Source: Azorinus chamasolen
Taxonomy: Eukaryota > Mollusca > Bivalvia > Cardiida > Solecurtidae
DNA: 64,000 nucleotides
Reading direction: 5' to 3'
Assembly (NCBI GenBank): GCA_963576725.1
Contig: OY755238.1
Coordinates: 31,428,145-31,492,144 of the forward strand
The translations under genes and the position numbers were made by a program. Shown here piece after piece: positions 31,456 through 43,085 of this stretch. The first letter of the stretch is position 1. The number at the start of each line of letters is the position of its first letter. Under the pieces are notes generated by a model. It did no database searches, had not been told where the DNA came from, and saw nothing but the letters and a program-made list of their open reading frames with translations.

Positions 31456-32339
31456 ATCGCGTGAAGCTTCAGTATATTTTGAGAGGGCGTGTTTATCTTA
31501 CATGTTATTAAAGCTTAAATCTTTTAAGTTTATATATTGTCTATTTACTAATTCTGCTTGTCGGTTTCTGTTTTACCAGTCGCGGTGTTAATTGATAATA
31601 ATATGCTATACAAGTTTGCCTCGGACTGCAAGACCAAGGGAATAATGTGTAATGATCTAAATCAACGTTAAGTATTTTATTATTATTATATTTGGAGAAA
31701 TATTTCATGATGATGTTTGATCGTTTTGATTTTGAGGTTTTATCTTGGGACTGGGTTTTACCGATTATATTTCATTAAGCATTACATTTCTGTTATTAGT
31801 ATTATCGTCAAATTACATTCATCAAATTCTACAAATACATACGAAGGAACTAGAAGAATATATTTATGGTGATAGTAATTATTATGTCCCCGAAGGGGGA
31901 ACATGTTGTTTTTACTTCGTTTCTTCTTTATATTGTTATCATTCTTCCTACCGATTCTCATTCTTGCTCTTTTTTTTACCGTGAACCTGCCCGACACACT
32001 TCTCGGGTAAAAAATGTCCGACCCTAATGAAACTTCACACGAACATTGCTGGTTATATGCAGATATGCATTCAACTGTGGTGTTTTAGCTCACCAGAGGA
32101 CAAAGTTCTCAGGATGAGCTTTTGTGATCGCCTGATGAAAACTATCAAACATTGAATTAATTTAAGAATTATAGATAAAAACAAAATCATCCTTTTCTGT
32201 ACATTTTATTTCCGCAATTCAAGGGAAACAGACGCACACCGTGACTACCGGTATATTGTGTCCGCCCACTTATGTCACCAAAACTCAAATTAAACATTAT
32301 ATGTACAGTGTCAGTACATCATACAGTAACGACCCAGAA

Positions 32340-32462
32340 GTAACGCAAAACTATCATATAAGAGCTGTCTGCATTGCTTTTGCCCAACATTAGGCAGGTA
32401 CCTGTTTTAACAATTCATTGTTACATAAATGAATGGCCGTTAATGACGGGTTCTAGTGTAGG
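32340..32462. mobile_element. Fragment of TA-type MITE
   Basis: AAGAGCTGTCTGCATTGCTT, AACATTAGGCAGGTACCTG and GGCCGTTAATGACGGGTTC correspond to the right half. Also at 41562-41670 in copy 2. Confidence 0.55.
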
Positions 32463-32552
32463 ACTCAAACCATTAGAATAATTAGAGCAGTTGCTCCTAT
32501 GGAGCAAATGCTATTTATCACAAATATTTCAGGAATGGCTTTTGAAGATTTT

Positions 32553-32781
32553 TTAAGCCATTCCTTCACATTGACGACTTTTGATGACTCTGTAAAAGCC
32601 ACTTTGTGAAACCATTGTGATAAATAGAGCATTTGTTCCTATAGGAGCAAATGCTCTGTTTATCACAATGGTTTCAAACGACAAAATTCTAAAAGTGTCC
32701 TTTTGTCTAGTTAATGCGCCTTTTCGGCAGATTTATTCAAAGAGGTTGTATCTAAAAATAGCCTATGAGGTAATGGGTTAA
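32553..32781. mobile_element. TTAA-flanked MITE, CCCATTCCC family
   Basis: TTAAGCCATTCCTTCACATT left; GAGGTAATGGGTTAA right. Core GCATTTGTTCCTATAGGAGC with long arms. Confidence 0.85.
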
Positions 32782-32890
32782 AGGATGTCAATAGACGGAT
32801 ATTGGTTAACCGAACGTCAACCATATTGGATCCTGATCAGGCAACGCGTTAATCGATATCTCATCTGGATCCAATCAGGTTGCCTATAGT

Positions 32891-33923
32891 TAGATAGATC
32901 ATTATTAACCTCCATTCATGGAGAGCTACATAGTACACATACATATAACATAATACAAAGTCAAATACATGTACAGGAAACCAAAGACAATTACAGAATT
33001 TACATAACAACACAAAAATACATAGGAACAGCACACAGTCAAAAAAATAATAACGAAGGATAATTTCAGAAAAGTAGATGATATAGCAGGTTCAGTACAG
33101 CATGATAGAAATTACATCCAATCTAAATATACTAAAGAATCCCAAGATTTCCGACGGTAAAATTAATGATTAGTTGATGTTTATGTGAAATATAGATGGA
33201 TCTTGTCGATATGAAATACAAGACACATCACCAGCACATACACATATCCGACTATAAGGCTGAGTGACCCCGGTGGACTGGCACCAAGGCTGTCCCCCGG
33301 GATACGAACAGAAAGTTACATACAACTCCGACAGATGAGACCCCATGTAGAATGGCTCATACCAGCCCACAACTGGCCCATCTGCCACAGCGAAGCCGCC
33401 AGTTCGAGACGATCCACCGGGATCACTACCCCGTAGTTGAATGTAATACAAATACATATTATAGCCAATTGAGGCAGAAACTGAGACTTGCCGAAACGAA
33501 ATACAAGACTCAGTATGCATGTAACAATTGGCGGAGTATAATATACAAACATCTACGTCCCTAACCCTTTACCATAACAGGTAATATTGAAGGGTAACAC
33601 TGTAGATGTATGATTAAACTGTAAGAGAGACAGTGACATCGATGAACTGGGAGTCGACTAAACCACACTAGATGAGACAGACAATCCAGTTCACGCTGCG
33701 AATAAGACCTGGCATCATCTGACTCGCTCTAAGGAGGTTGACAACAGTGCAGGACCCATCCACGAGATACTGTATTAAATGCTTGAGTATCCCCAATTGA
33801 TTGATGCCATTGTAATTATTACAACTTAAACAAATATACATATACTGAAAGTACAATCCAGTCACATGTACTATACACTTCTTAACAACTGTAATGGAGG
33901 AAACTGTCATAAATATACAAGTT
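32891..33923 (-). other. 3' untranslated part of the LINE
   Basis: About 1 kb after the last ORF2 segment. Short frames on both strands (33170-33520 minus, 33352-33564 plus) overlap each other and show no domain. Confidence 0.5.
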
Positions 33924-35714
33924 TTAACAACTTTTAACCATATAATGCAGAAGTTTCAAAATACTAATGGCTGCATTGTCATTTGAAAGGAAATTACAAC
34001 CAAGAAGTTTCGCAACTTGAACTATAGGTGGCTGCAGGATAAACAGACCGTATTCTACTAGACCCATACTAGATATAAGTTTCCTAAATAGGGCATTGCG
34101 TGAAAGGTTATTGCGAGAACAGTGGAAAATTTTGTGTATTACAACATTTTCTGTAAAAGAAGAACACAAATTGCAGTGTTCAGGAAATTTGGATGACATA
34201 ATCTTTGTTAATATATACATGGCCGTGTAACATACTGCTAACGAGTCTCTCTGAACCATTACAATAACGAAACAGTCTGTTAACAAATATCTGTTTAGCT
34301 AAATAATGACAAGGTAGCCTGCATAGCTGCCCTAAGAACTGAAGTTTCTTATAATCAATTAGCGTTTGGATAGGGAGGCTACCTACTGAATGACAAGCGA
34401 TATCAGTGTTTACGTATGAGGGAAGCTTCTGTATAAATTTTATGCAGAACGAGTGAGCCCTCGCTAATTCTGTGATATGCTTAGGAGACAGTGAATTCCA
34501 GACTTCACACCCATACAATGCTTTGGGTATAACAACTGACTGATATATTTTAAACAATGTTAAAGGGTTAAGCTCACTAGAACTAACACCACTATTTACG
34601 ATACTAAGAAGGGTGCCTTTAAGCTTAATACTTGACTTATGGATATTCTCCATTACACCTTCAGATTTGCCACAAGCTATCTCCAAATGATTATACGTGG
34701 AATCTTCCATTATTGTATCATTCCGTAGTTTCCAATTTCTGGAGGACTTACTATATTTTGATATTGCCTCATTGTAAACAACGACCGCACATTTCTTTGG
34801 GTTATACTCAAACCGCCATTTCATAGAATAAACGTAACAGGTGTTCAACATTTTATTGAGACTTTCTCGAGAAAGAGCAAATAAAACCATGTCATCCGCT
34901 ATAGTTGGACAACAGAATGACATATTATAAAAACAGAAACCCACATTGGAATCTTCAAGTGACTTAATGAGGCCATTAATATATAGAAGATAAAGTATGG
35001 GCGATGTCTTTCCACCTTGTCTAGTACCTTGCGACACTTTGAACCAGTCGGATATATGACCCCGAGAACGGACACAACTATGCTTAGAACTATACAGGCT
35101 AATTATGCATCTTAGGCTAGCTCTGCCAATTCCAATTTCGTGCAATTTAAAAATAAGTCCACTGTGCCAAACTCTATCGAAAGCTTGTCGGCTGTCAAGA
35201 TAGGCCACAAAGGCTTTACTATTATTCTCCCGTGAAAACTGAATAGCCTCTTGCAAAGAAAATGACGTCATTAAACAACCCAAGTTACGCTGAAACCCCC
35301 TTGCTGGGGGCTAATATTTTCAATAACTTTTTGCTCAAAACGAAGGAGTAAAATACTTTCAAACAGTTTTAAGATAACTGACGTCAGCGTAATAGCCCTA
35401 TAATTCTGAGGTTCGTCTTTCCTTTTGCCCCCTCCCTTATGCAGGGTTACAATCACACCACGGTTCATATTAGGGGGGATATAGCCTAAACTCAACATGG
35501 CTGAGAATAACCGGACTAATGCCCAATAGAGATTCGGGCCACCATACATTATGTGTTCATAGTAAACATTATCAAAACCGCACATTTTACCTCTCTTGCA
35601 TAATTTCAGTTGTTCGCAAAATGTATCAAAGCCTATACAAATACCCTCCGTTTTCGAGAGCTCTAATGATGAGCGAACCTCCGTGAGTTTGGATGCTACG
35701 CTATTCTCAAACAT
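33924..35714 (-). pseudogene. LINE ORF2: reverse transcriptase and C-terminal segment, frameshifted
   Basis: Three overlapping frames read in order. 35714-35271 is the RT N-terminus with the QNYRAITLTSVILKLFE motif and ends in ISPQQGGF. 35283-34180 (367 residues) holds motif A AFVAYLDSRQAFDRVWH, the QGTRQGG..SPILYLLYING motif, catalytic IADDMVLFA (variant of YADD) and WRFEYNPKKC. 34286-33924 has a LCSSFTENVVIHKIFHC zinc-like segment. The first shift lies in a G run near 35305, the second near 34200. Normally this enzyme copies the element's RNA at a nicked target. Confidence 0.85.
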
Positions 35715-36408
35715 TGTATCGTAATTATCATTAGTTGCATGACTATAGAGAGATTAGAAATATTCTTTCCATTGGCCGGTAATAGATATGGAGTCGCGGT
35801 ATACTTTATCGCCAAATTTCAATTCACTTCCTGTAACCTTTTTGTTACTAATTTTACACTTTACCAATTGCCAAAATCGGTCCTGATCTAATTCGGCGCA
35901 CTGATCTAGCTTACGATCCTCTTCGATCAGGTAACGTTTAACTTGCTGTCTATGACAACGTCTGAACTCTCTTTTAGCGCTTTTATAGTCCTTAAAAGAT
36001 TTCGAAGAGTCCCGCGGTTAACCAGCTGAGATCCATACATTTCTAAATTCTTTAAGTTTCCTATTCAGACTTGACAGCTGAGTATTCCAATAGGGTTTAA
36101 GGAAATGTCTAAACTTACGTTCCTTTATACTAGTCCTGGAAGCACCAGTAACAACGTCAGTAATACAACCATATACGGCATCAATATCTTCTTTAGTATT
36201 AATACTGCAAAATCTTGACCTTAAAAGCTGCTCAGAATTATTCAGTGTACTTTCATACCTGACCAATTCCTGTTCAGAGAATGTTTTTCCAGTTTATTCG
36301 ATACGCATTGTCGCATTGCCCGGGACCACAGTCACCATTTAAATACAGGGGTACGCGTAAATGGCATATTAAAGGTCTATGGGTAGACACATTAAGACAA
36401 TGGTCATC
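35715..36408 (-). pseudogene. LINE ORF2 linker between endonuclease and RT
   Basis: Includes an 82-codon minus-strand frame (36266-36018) with KPYWNTQLSSLNRKLKEFR, typical of the region between AP endonuclease and RT in LINEs. Stops and shifts interrupt the rest. Confidence 0.65.
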
Positions 36409-37102
36409 TCATATCATGCATTTTACTACACAGTCCTGTTTCTCAACAGGTAAACAGATATGATCAATTAAACTCTCCGTAGTTTTGTCGTAAGAAACAT
36501 AACTGGCCGAAGCTCCAATACAATTCGGTAAGGTATCTATGGCGACCAAGTTACAGTCAATAAGGAATTGGGTAAATTGTTTATCTCTAAGTATATTATG
36601 CCTAGCACCCTGGTGAACGAATTTAGCATTAAAGTCACCAATAAACAAGACTGAGCCCAATATAGAGTAAATACTCCACAAATTAAAAAGTTTCTCAATA
36701 TATTTACTATAAACCTCTGCCGAATGGTTAATACATAGTAGATACACTTGAAAGATAAACAAAAATCTCCCTTCACCTATAATTACCTGTATGCCAACAA
36801 TGCGGTCATCATCGATAGGTATACTGATATACAGTTATCAAATTTGACGTGCCAAATTAAAGCCACACCCCCTTACCAACTCGCCTCTTATAGGGAAATT
36901 TGCAATCATTGTCGATTACAGTTAAACATTTATAATTACTGTCAAGTAAGTTAATGAAGTTACTGGTTTTTTCCATTAACCAATGCTCTGAAATGCCACA
37001 GAAGTCAATTTTACTATTCCGCAGAACCTCGCATAAGTATCCAGCACTAGACATTATGCCTGTTGCATTCCAGGACATTATGTTAAACGGAACTGAAGAC
37101 AT
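36409..37102 (-). pseudogene. LINE AP-endonuclease domain, frameshifted
   Basis: The N-terminal part (37102-36857) has FNIMSWNATGI, IDFCGISEHWL and a GKGV motif. The C-terminal part (36762-36409) has VLFIGDFNAKF, typical of APE/exonuclease III-like folds, and ends with SLIDHICLP. At least one shift and stop lie between (36860-36760). The domain nicks target DNA for target-primed reverse transcription. Confidence 0.8.
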
Positions 37103-37683
37103 ATATCAGAACGTATAACTAGGCTTTGCTTGGCGCTGTATTTATCCATATTTAAGCATTTACACAACTGTATCTTGACACTGTCAAGATAGCGAACATA
37201 CAAATAACCAATTACCAATAGACATACGAAACAGAGTACAAGTACATAAGTAACTACTATCACGCTCTGGCAGTTAGGCTGTCGAATAAGTAGGAAGATT
37301 AAAAGAAAAAGATATCCACCGTTAAATACACCGATACGCCGATACAATTCAATACAAAATGACATATATACTTCAGTCGCATAACTGTACTCCATGCGAA
37401 ATGCCCAATACTGGCTATAGCAGCTCACTGAAACCGAGATCAAAATGTGCCTTAAATTAGTTACGGTAAACAGTGAATACGTGATGTCTACAATGTAGAG
37501 TTTAAACACTGCGTGAAGGGCACCTGGACTGAGGAAAATAAGGCAAATCACAATATGACAGTTGACTAGCCTAGTATACAGACAGTCAATGGACGAATGC
37601 ATAGTATCTGTACGAATCATGCACTTAGTCCACTTCGCACGGGAGACTGGAGAACCTATTGCGGTAGGTATCGTATGTCTCAC
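37078..37683 (-). CDS. Hydrophobic ORF within the LINE, between ORF1 and endonuclease
   Basis: A 201-residue open frame with about three membrane-like stretches: LVNCHIVICLIFLSPGALHA (about 40-60), GGYLFLLIFLLI (about 122-134) and VIVVTYVLVLCFVCLLVIGY (about 141-161). It overlaps the end of ORF1 by 59 bp and the start of the endonuclease frame by 25 bp. No homologue is recognised. It could be chance, although 200 open codons are notable in a frame-shifted element. Confidence 0.35.
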   Translation of the reverse strand: MRHTIPTAIGSPVSRAKWTKCMIRTDTMHSSIDCLYTRLVNCHIVICLIFLSPGALHAVFKLYIVDITYSLFTVTNLRHILISVSVSCYSQYWAFRMEYSYATEVYMSFCIELYRRIGVFNGGYLFLLIFLLIRQPNCQSVIVVTYVLVLCFVCLLVIGYLYVRYLDSVKIQLCKCLNMDKYSAKQSLVIRSDICLQFRLT

Positions 37684-38775
37684 AAACCGACCTGTCTCGC
37701 CTGTCTACATTATATGTCATATCCCTGTTGTATTCAGTGTCATGCCAGGGATGCTCTTTCTCCCGCATGTATTGACTGCGCGTGACCCAAGGCCTGCACG
37801 AGACGCCACGAGGCCAGAAATACGGTTCTACGAGCTTTACAAGTTCGGGACAGGCGATTACATTCAATCGAATAGTCGCCGAGTTGTATTTCCTATTCCG
37901 AAATATTGTAACCTTTGTAGGCTGGAAACCACGTCTAGAGACGTATGCCTTGATAAAGAATTCTGATATGGAAGGCAGAAAGCCGCCAATATAAAACCGT
38001 TTCGTACGCTTACGTCGCCTAACGTGATCCATAAACTCGGCCTCATCGTAGACCTCGCACTCATCGCCCACAGGACCAAGGTCACGTTCAATCCGCACTG
38101 GGATTTTCTCACCACCCTCTGCCACCGTCGGATCAACATCCGAATTCGGCTTTGAGACAACCCTACCACGCTCACGGTATATTTTTGCGACATATTCACA
38201 CGCTGAGACATACGGTCCGTGTTCGAGACGAGTGTGTCTCTATAAGACATATCTTGAGAACGACCACTTACTTTGGTATGCTTTACTGACACTGAACTAC
38301 GAGTTTGCGGATCGTATTTACCAGATACAATGGTTGGTATCGGGGCGTCACCATACTCACCAGCATCCTCCATACCAGAAATATCTACCAAGGGTGCTGC
38401 ACCCATACTACCTATACTGACTGGAGCGGGTGGGGTAACCTGAGACGACTGAACAACAGAGCCATCCGAGTCCATATCAGAGACCACATGTGAGGCAGAC
38501 GGCATGTCAGAACACAGTTCGTCACTGATGCTGACTGCAGAAGAAGCAGAATCAAGCTCCTGAACACCCGAAGCAGTCATACTTACAGCACAGGACCTGT
38601 ACGGAATATGTACTGCCTTGTCAATAGAGTCCGGGGAGAAATTTACGAACTGACACAGCGAGATTACCTGTCTCTGAATATAACATAAAGCCTCAGACAC
38701 TTTCAATACACTGGCTTTTACATCACGTGCAGAATCAGTCATACCGTCATGGTTACACACTGACAACTGAACCAT
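37625..38775 (-). pseudogene. LINE ORF1 protein (RNA-binding type), one frameshift
   Basis: The upstream frame starts MVQLSVCNHDGMTDS at 38775 and is Ser/Asp-rich for about 240 residues. The downstream frame (38125-37625) contains RFYIGGFLPSISEFFIKAYV...IRLNV...FWPRGVSCRPWV, the RRM-like segment commonly found in ORF1 of molluscan and cnidarian LINEs. The frame changes near 38110-38125. It would package element RNA. It is non-functional as read. Confidence 0.7.
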
Positions 38776-39354
38776 ATCCTTAATCGAAGAGCACTTTACA
38801 TATATTATTTCTTATAAGAATATTCATTTTGTAAATTGATACATCAGCTGAATATTATTGCATCCTTTTTGTAATAATTTCTGAAATTCAATCTGATTGT
38901 TTCCTTGAACATTAAATTTCTTTTAAATGATAAAGTCGAATGAGGCATAATTCTGAACAAAAACTATTAATCCACTTCAAAAACCGCATTCGATATACGA
39001 GCCAATTAATGGGAATATACATGTACAAACAAATTGAACAAATACATTGTTCTCAATAATATTTTTTTTATGTTTTTGTGTGTAAGCTTTCTAATTAAGC
39101 TAGTGTTCTTAATATTTAGCCTGCTATGGGCGGATAAGTGAATACATATGCAAACAGGTTGGCTCCAGATAAGACACCGAGTAACTTGGCGTCTCATCAG
39201 GATCCAAACTGTTTTATATCCTAAATGCATTTTGGTTGACAGACTTATTATATAGCCTGAATTCTGAAAATGTATTAGGTGAAACATTCTGTAAAATTAA
39301 TTTGTTCAGCAGGCTACAGTATAAACTTTTTTATATATGGTATAGATAGGTACA

Positions 39355-39606
39355 GTGCGTAAAACCCCTTCCCTCATATAAACGTGTTTGCAGGCATCTG
39401 CAAACAGAGTAGACCCAGATCAGACGGCTCCTATAGGAGCCGTCTGATCAGGGTCTGTTCTGTCTGCTAACATAATTTGATAGATCTGTGTCTTTGCTTT
39501 CTAAAATGTCTATACTGCAATACAATGTTGCATCTTCCATATTTCTTTATAACTATGATGTATGGTATTGAAATGTGTCCTAAATACGGAACAGGGAAGG
39601 GGTTAA
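39355..39606. mobile_element. TTAA-type MITE, CCCTTTCCC family (duplicate of 30164-30412)
   Basis: Same core with AGACGGCTCCTATAGGAGCC and right end GGGAAGGGGTTAA. Here the left end reads AAAACCCCTTCCCTC. Confidence 0.85.
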
Positions 39607-41768
39607 CGAGGATTTAACCGGTGACGTCATATATACAACAGCTGTCCGCTCAGGGTCTTGTCTGTTTGCTTATGAAATAATTTGGATCTGATTCTACAGC
39701 TACTACTATGATTAAATATCATTTTTATGCCCCCAACGGCGGGCATATAGTAATCGCATTGTCCGTCCTTCCGTCTGTCCGTCCGTCCGTTCGTCCTAAA
39801 TTTCGTGTCCCTTCTGTAACTCTTTATCTGTGGATGGGTGTTTTGTCCAAAGGGTGTTTTGGCTTAGAAAGAAACTGTATAATTAGATCTTTATTACAAA
39901 ACAAGTAAACAAAGCAGACGCTGATAAGAGTGTTCCGATAGGAGCTATCTGATATGGGTCTAATATGTTTGCAAATGCGTGAAAAGGCGTTTATACAAAG
40001 GAAAGGGTTAAACATTCCCCCTTGTTTCTGACAATGTAGAAGACAATAACTTAGATGAGGAATTAAAGTTTGATATTAAAATGAAATAAAATAGTATAAT
40101 TAGTAATAATTACTGACAAAAATTATGATAAAAAGCTAATTATGTCTCGTTTATGAATATATTTAGTGAAATGTGATCGTAAGTTTCCTGAGATGAAGAT
40201 TTTATTTTTTATTTTACTTTTATTACAATTTTAATTCGATCTAATTGGTTAAAAATCATAAGTAAAATACAGTCATCGAGGTTTTTCAGTATAAATATCA
40301 ATTCTCATATCTGGTGTTTTAGATAGCGAATCATTGTAAAACAGCGCGGACATTCTCAGAAAAGAAAGCACTATTCACAAAGGTAATTCATCCTTTCTTT
40401 GCTAAATCGTAATACGTGTATAAGTTATAGAACTGTTAGTAATACAAATGTAGTATATAATGACTTGTTAATGGCTTGGATAGATTTTGACGACTGTAAA
40501 AGTAACTTTTTGATATATAGGAGCACATGCTCTATTTATCACAATGGTTTCAAACTAAACAATTCTAACATTTTCCATTTCTCTAGTTACTGCTCCTTTT
40601 CGGTAGATTTATTGGATCTTTAAGTTGTTGGATCTAAAAATAGCATATGAGGTAAATGGTTAATCGCGCGAAGCTTCAGTATATTTTGAGAGGGCGTATT
40701 TATCTTACATATACATATGTTAATAAAGCTTAAATCTTTTAAGTTTATATATATTGTCTATTTACTAATTCTGCTTGTCGGTTTCTGTTTTACCAGTCGC
40801 GGTGTTAATTGATAATAAGATGCTATACAAGTTTGCCTCGGACTGCAAGACCAAGGGAATAATTTGTAATGATCTAAATCAACGTTAAGTATTTTATTAT
40901 TATTATATTTGGAGAAATATTTCATGATGATGTTTGATCGTTTTGATTTTGAGGGATTATCTTGGGACTGTGTTTTACCGATTATATTTCATTAAGCATT
41001 ACATTTCTGTTATTAGTATTATCGTCAAATTACATTCATCAAATTCTACAAATACATACGAAAGAACTGGAAGAATATATTTATGGTGATAGTAATTATT
41101 ATGTCCCCGAAGGGGGAACATGTTGTTTTTACTTCGTTTCTTCTTTATATTGTTATCATTCTTCCTACCGATTCTCATTCTTGCTCTTCTTTTACCGTGA
41201 ACCTGTCCGACACACTTCTCGGGTAAAAACTGTCCGACCCTAATGAAACTTCACACGAACATTGCTGGTTATATGCAGATATGCATTCAACTGTGGTGTT
41301 TTAGCTCACCAGAGGACAAAGTTCTCAGGATGAGCTTTTGTGATCGCCTGATGAAAACTATCAAAAATTAAATTAATTTAAGAATTATAGATTAAAACAA
41401 AATCATCCTTTTCTGTACATTTTATTTCCGCAATTCAAGGGAAACAGACGCACACCGTGACTACCGGTATATTGTGTCCGCCCACTTATGTCACCCAAAC
41501 CCAAATGAAACATTATATGTACAGTGTCAGTACATCATACAGTAACGACCCAGAAGTAACGCAGAACTATCATATAAGAGCTTTCTGCATTGCTTTTGCC
41601 CAACATTAGGCAGGTACCTGTTTTAACAATTCATTGTTACATAAATTAATGGCCGTTAATGACGGGTTATATTTTAGGACTCAAACCATTAGAATAATTA
41701 GAGCAGTTGCTCCTATGGAGCAAATGATATTTATCACAAATAATTCAGGAATGGCTTTTGAAGATTTT

Positions 41769-41974
41769 TTAAGCCATTCCTTTATATTGACGACTTTTGA
41801 TGACTCTGTAAAAGCCACTTTGTGAAATCATTGTGATAAATAGGGCATTTGTTCCTATAGGAGCAAATGCTCTGTTTATCACAATGGTTTCAAACGACAA
41901 AATTCTAAAATTGTCCTTTTGTCAATTAGTTAAAGAGGTTGTATCTAAACATAGCCTATGAGGTAATGGGTTAA
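41769..41974. mobile_element. TTAA-flanked MITE, CCCATTCCC family (duplicate of 32553-32781)
   Basis: TTAAGCCATTCCTTTATATT left, GAGGTAATGGGTTAA right, with a short deletion after TTGTCCTTTTGTC. Confidence 0.85.
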
Positions 41975-42082
41975 AGGATGTCAATAGACGGATATTGGTT
42001 AACCGAACGTCAACCATATTGGATCCTGATCAGGCAACGCGTTAATCGATATCTCATCTGGATCCAATCAGGTTGCGTATAG

Positions 42083-42680
42083 TAGGACATTGTGTTATGC
42101 TGAGCACCAGGCGAGAGCAAACTTACTCGATGAATATTCTTGTTAAATATATTGCTATCAGGAATATCATTTAGATAAATGGAAAAACTGAAAAATCATA
42201 TCTATTTTATATCATAAGCCGTCTGGCCAGTGTCTACTCTACTCTACTCTGCATATAAAGGCGTATTTATAGAGTAAAGGTTTAATTGATAAGTCTTTCG
42301 TATGATTACTACAGCAATAACTCCAATCCCCAAAAAGGCATCCAAACACCACCGACCATGACACAACAGAGCTACTAGACAAAAGGTGAAAAAACGCACA
42401 ACAAAAGTACATGTATGAGTCGTGCAGGAAACACCGCATACAAAAGACACATCCGCCCAAACAGCACAACACCAGGTGTTAAGTGCTTGTATGGCAGCCA
42501 TAAAACGTCGCCCATACTTCATTTTCAGTGTTGTTATATTTTCTGGTCCTTTGATGGAATATTTATACAGTGTTTGGCATTCCACTTGAATTCCTTTTGG
42601 TTATACATGTAATATCATATGAACACAGGACTTATTTACAGGGACAGAGAGTGTAAAACTAGATTAATAGACTCAAGCAT
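42083..42680. other. Repeat scraps, no gene
   Basis: 42215-42290 has GCCGTCTGGCCAGTGTCTAC and GGCGTATTTATAGAGTAAAG, a TTAA-type fragment. 42300-42490 belongs to the CA-rich GTCAGT family (CATGCAGGAAACACCGCATA-like sequence). Cys-rich minus-strand frames here are composition effects. Confidence 0.5.
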
Positions 42681-42684
42681 GGGT

Positions 42685-43085
42685 TTTGTTAAAGTAGGGA
42701 GTTTCTATACCCGATGTTGGTCTAATCCAGTCGGAAACGAGCTTTAGCGAGTTTCCGACAGGAACCGACCAACCGAGGGTATAGAAACCCCCGGCTTTAA
42801 CAAAACCTATGCTTGATTATTTTTCTCGCTGAAATACGCCCTAAAACCGAGTAAATTAACGAAGTTTGTGAAGTACTACTTTACATTGCGTAATACGACT
42901 TCCATATCTAATATCAACAAACTGCAGCATAAAAGCGTGACACCAAATGACGTCATTTGCTATGACAACCACAGACATTACGGTTTGGCGTAACTATAAA
43001 TGACTGAGTGACTACAATACCACGTCTTCGGTTAATTAAATAGGCTTTTAAAATGTTTATATGATAATTAGAATTTCATATTTGT
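42685..43085. repeat. Dispersed repeat, GGTATAGAAACCCCCGGC family, copy 2, with foldback arm
   Basis: GGGTTTTGTTAAAG...TTTCTATACCCGATG at left is inverted as GAGGGTATAGAAACCCCCGG...TAACAAAACC at right, around GGAAACGAGC/GAGTTTCC. The remainder matches 13660-13985. Confidence 0.75.

Larger units (their letters stand above)
29418..32890. repeat. Large direct repeat, copy 1 (3.47 kb), left of the LINE
   Basis: Begins TTATAAGAATATTCATTT and ends GGATCCAATCAGGTTGC. It aligns along its length with 38812-42082: only two substitutions in the first 290 bp. This copy has about 220 bp (29929-30150) missing from copy 2 and lacks a 35 bp stretch present at 40250-40285. Contents: a GATCCAAACTG-family fragment (29730-29830), TTAA-type MITEs (30164-30412, 31270-31455, 32553-32781), a GTCC microsatellite (30570-30605), a C20 run (30823-30842) and a CCCCGAAGGGGG stem (31889). 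No gene. Confidence 0.95.
32891..38811 (-). mobile_element. APE-type non-LTR retrotransposon (LINE), 5.9 kb, decayed
   Basis: On the minus strand the order is ORF1 (38775-37625), a hydrophobic frame (37683-37078), AP endonuclease (37102-36409), reverse transcriptase (35714-34180), a C-terminal Cys/His segment (34286-33924) and a 3' region to 32891. Its two ends coincide with the edges of the large direct repeats. Several single-base frameshifts interrupt ORF2. No long poly(A) is seen at the 3' end; the terminal sequence reads ...GATCTATCTAACTATAG. The clade is uncertain (I/Jockey/CR1 group level only). Confidence 0.9.
38812..42082. repeat. Large direct repeat, copy 2 (3.27 kb), right of the LINE
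   Basis: Second copy of 29418-32890, same orientation. It lacks about 220 bp present in copy 1 after 29929 (junction near 39320). It carries an extra 35 bp at about 40250-40285, and lost about 25 bp near 41925. Contains matching MITE copies at 39355-39606, 40480-40663 and 41769-41974 and a shorter GTCC microsatellite near 39777. No gene. Confidence 0.95.

Noticed and set aside
31745..31984. 79-codon frame (and its copy at 40962-41243)
   Set aside because: Both lie in the large direct repeat and read into a CCCCGAAGGGGG repeat end; no domain or splice signals.
33170..33564. Frames on both strands in the LINE 3' region
   Set aside because: Mutually overlapping, no recognisable domain, located after the last conserved ORF2 segment.
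42239..42585. Cys/Trp-rich minus-strand frames resembling small secreted peptides (also 47337-47612, 60737-61055)
   Set aside because: All fall in one TG/CA-rich dispersed repeat family; Cys richness follows from TGT codons.
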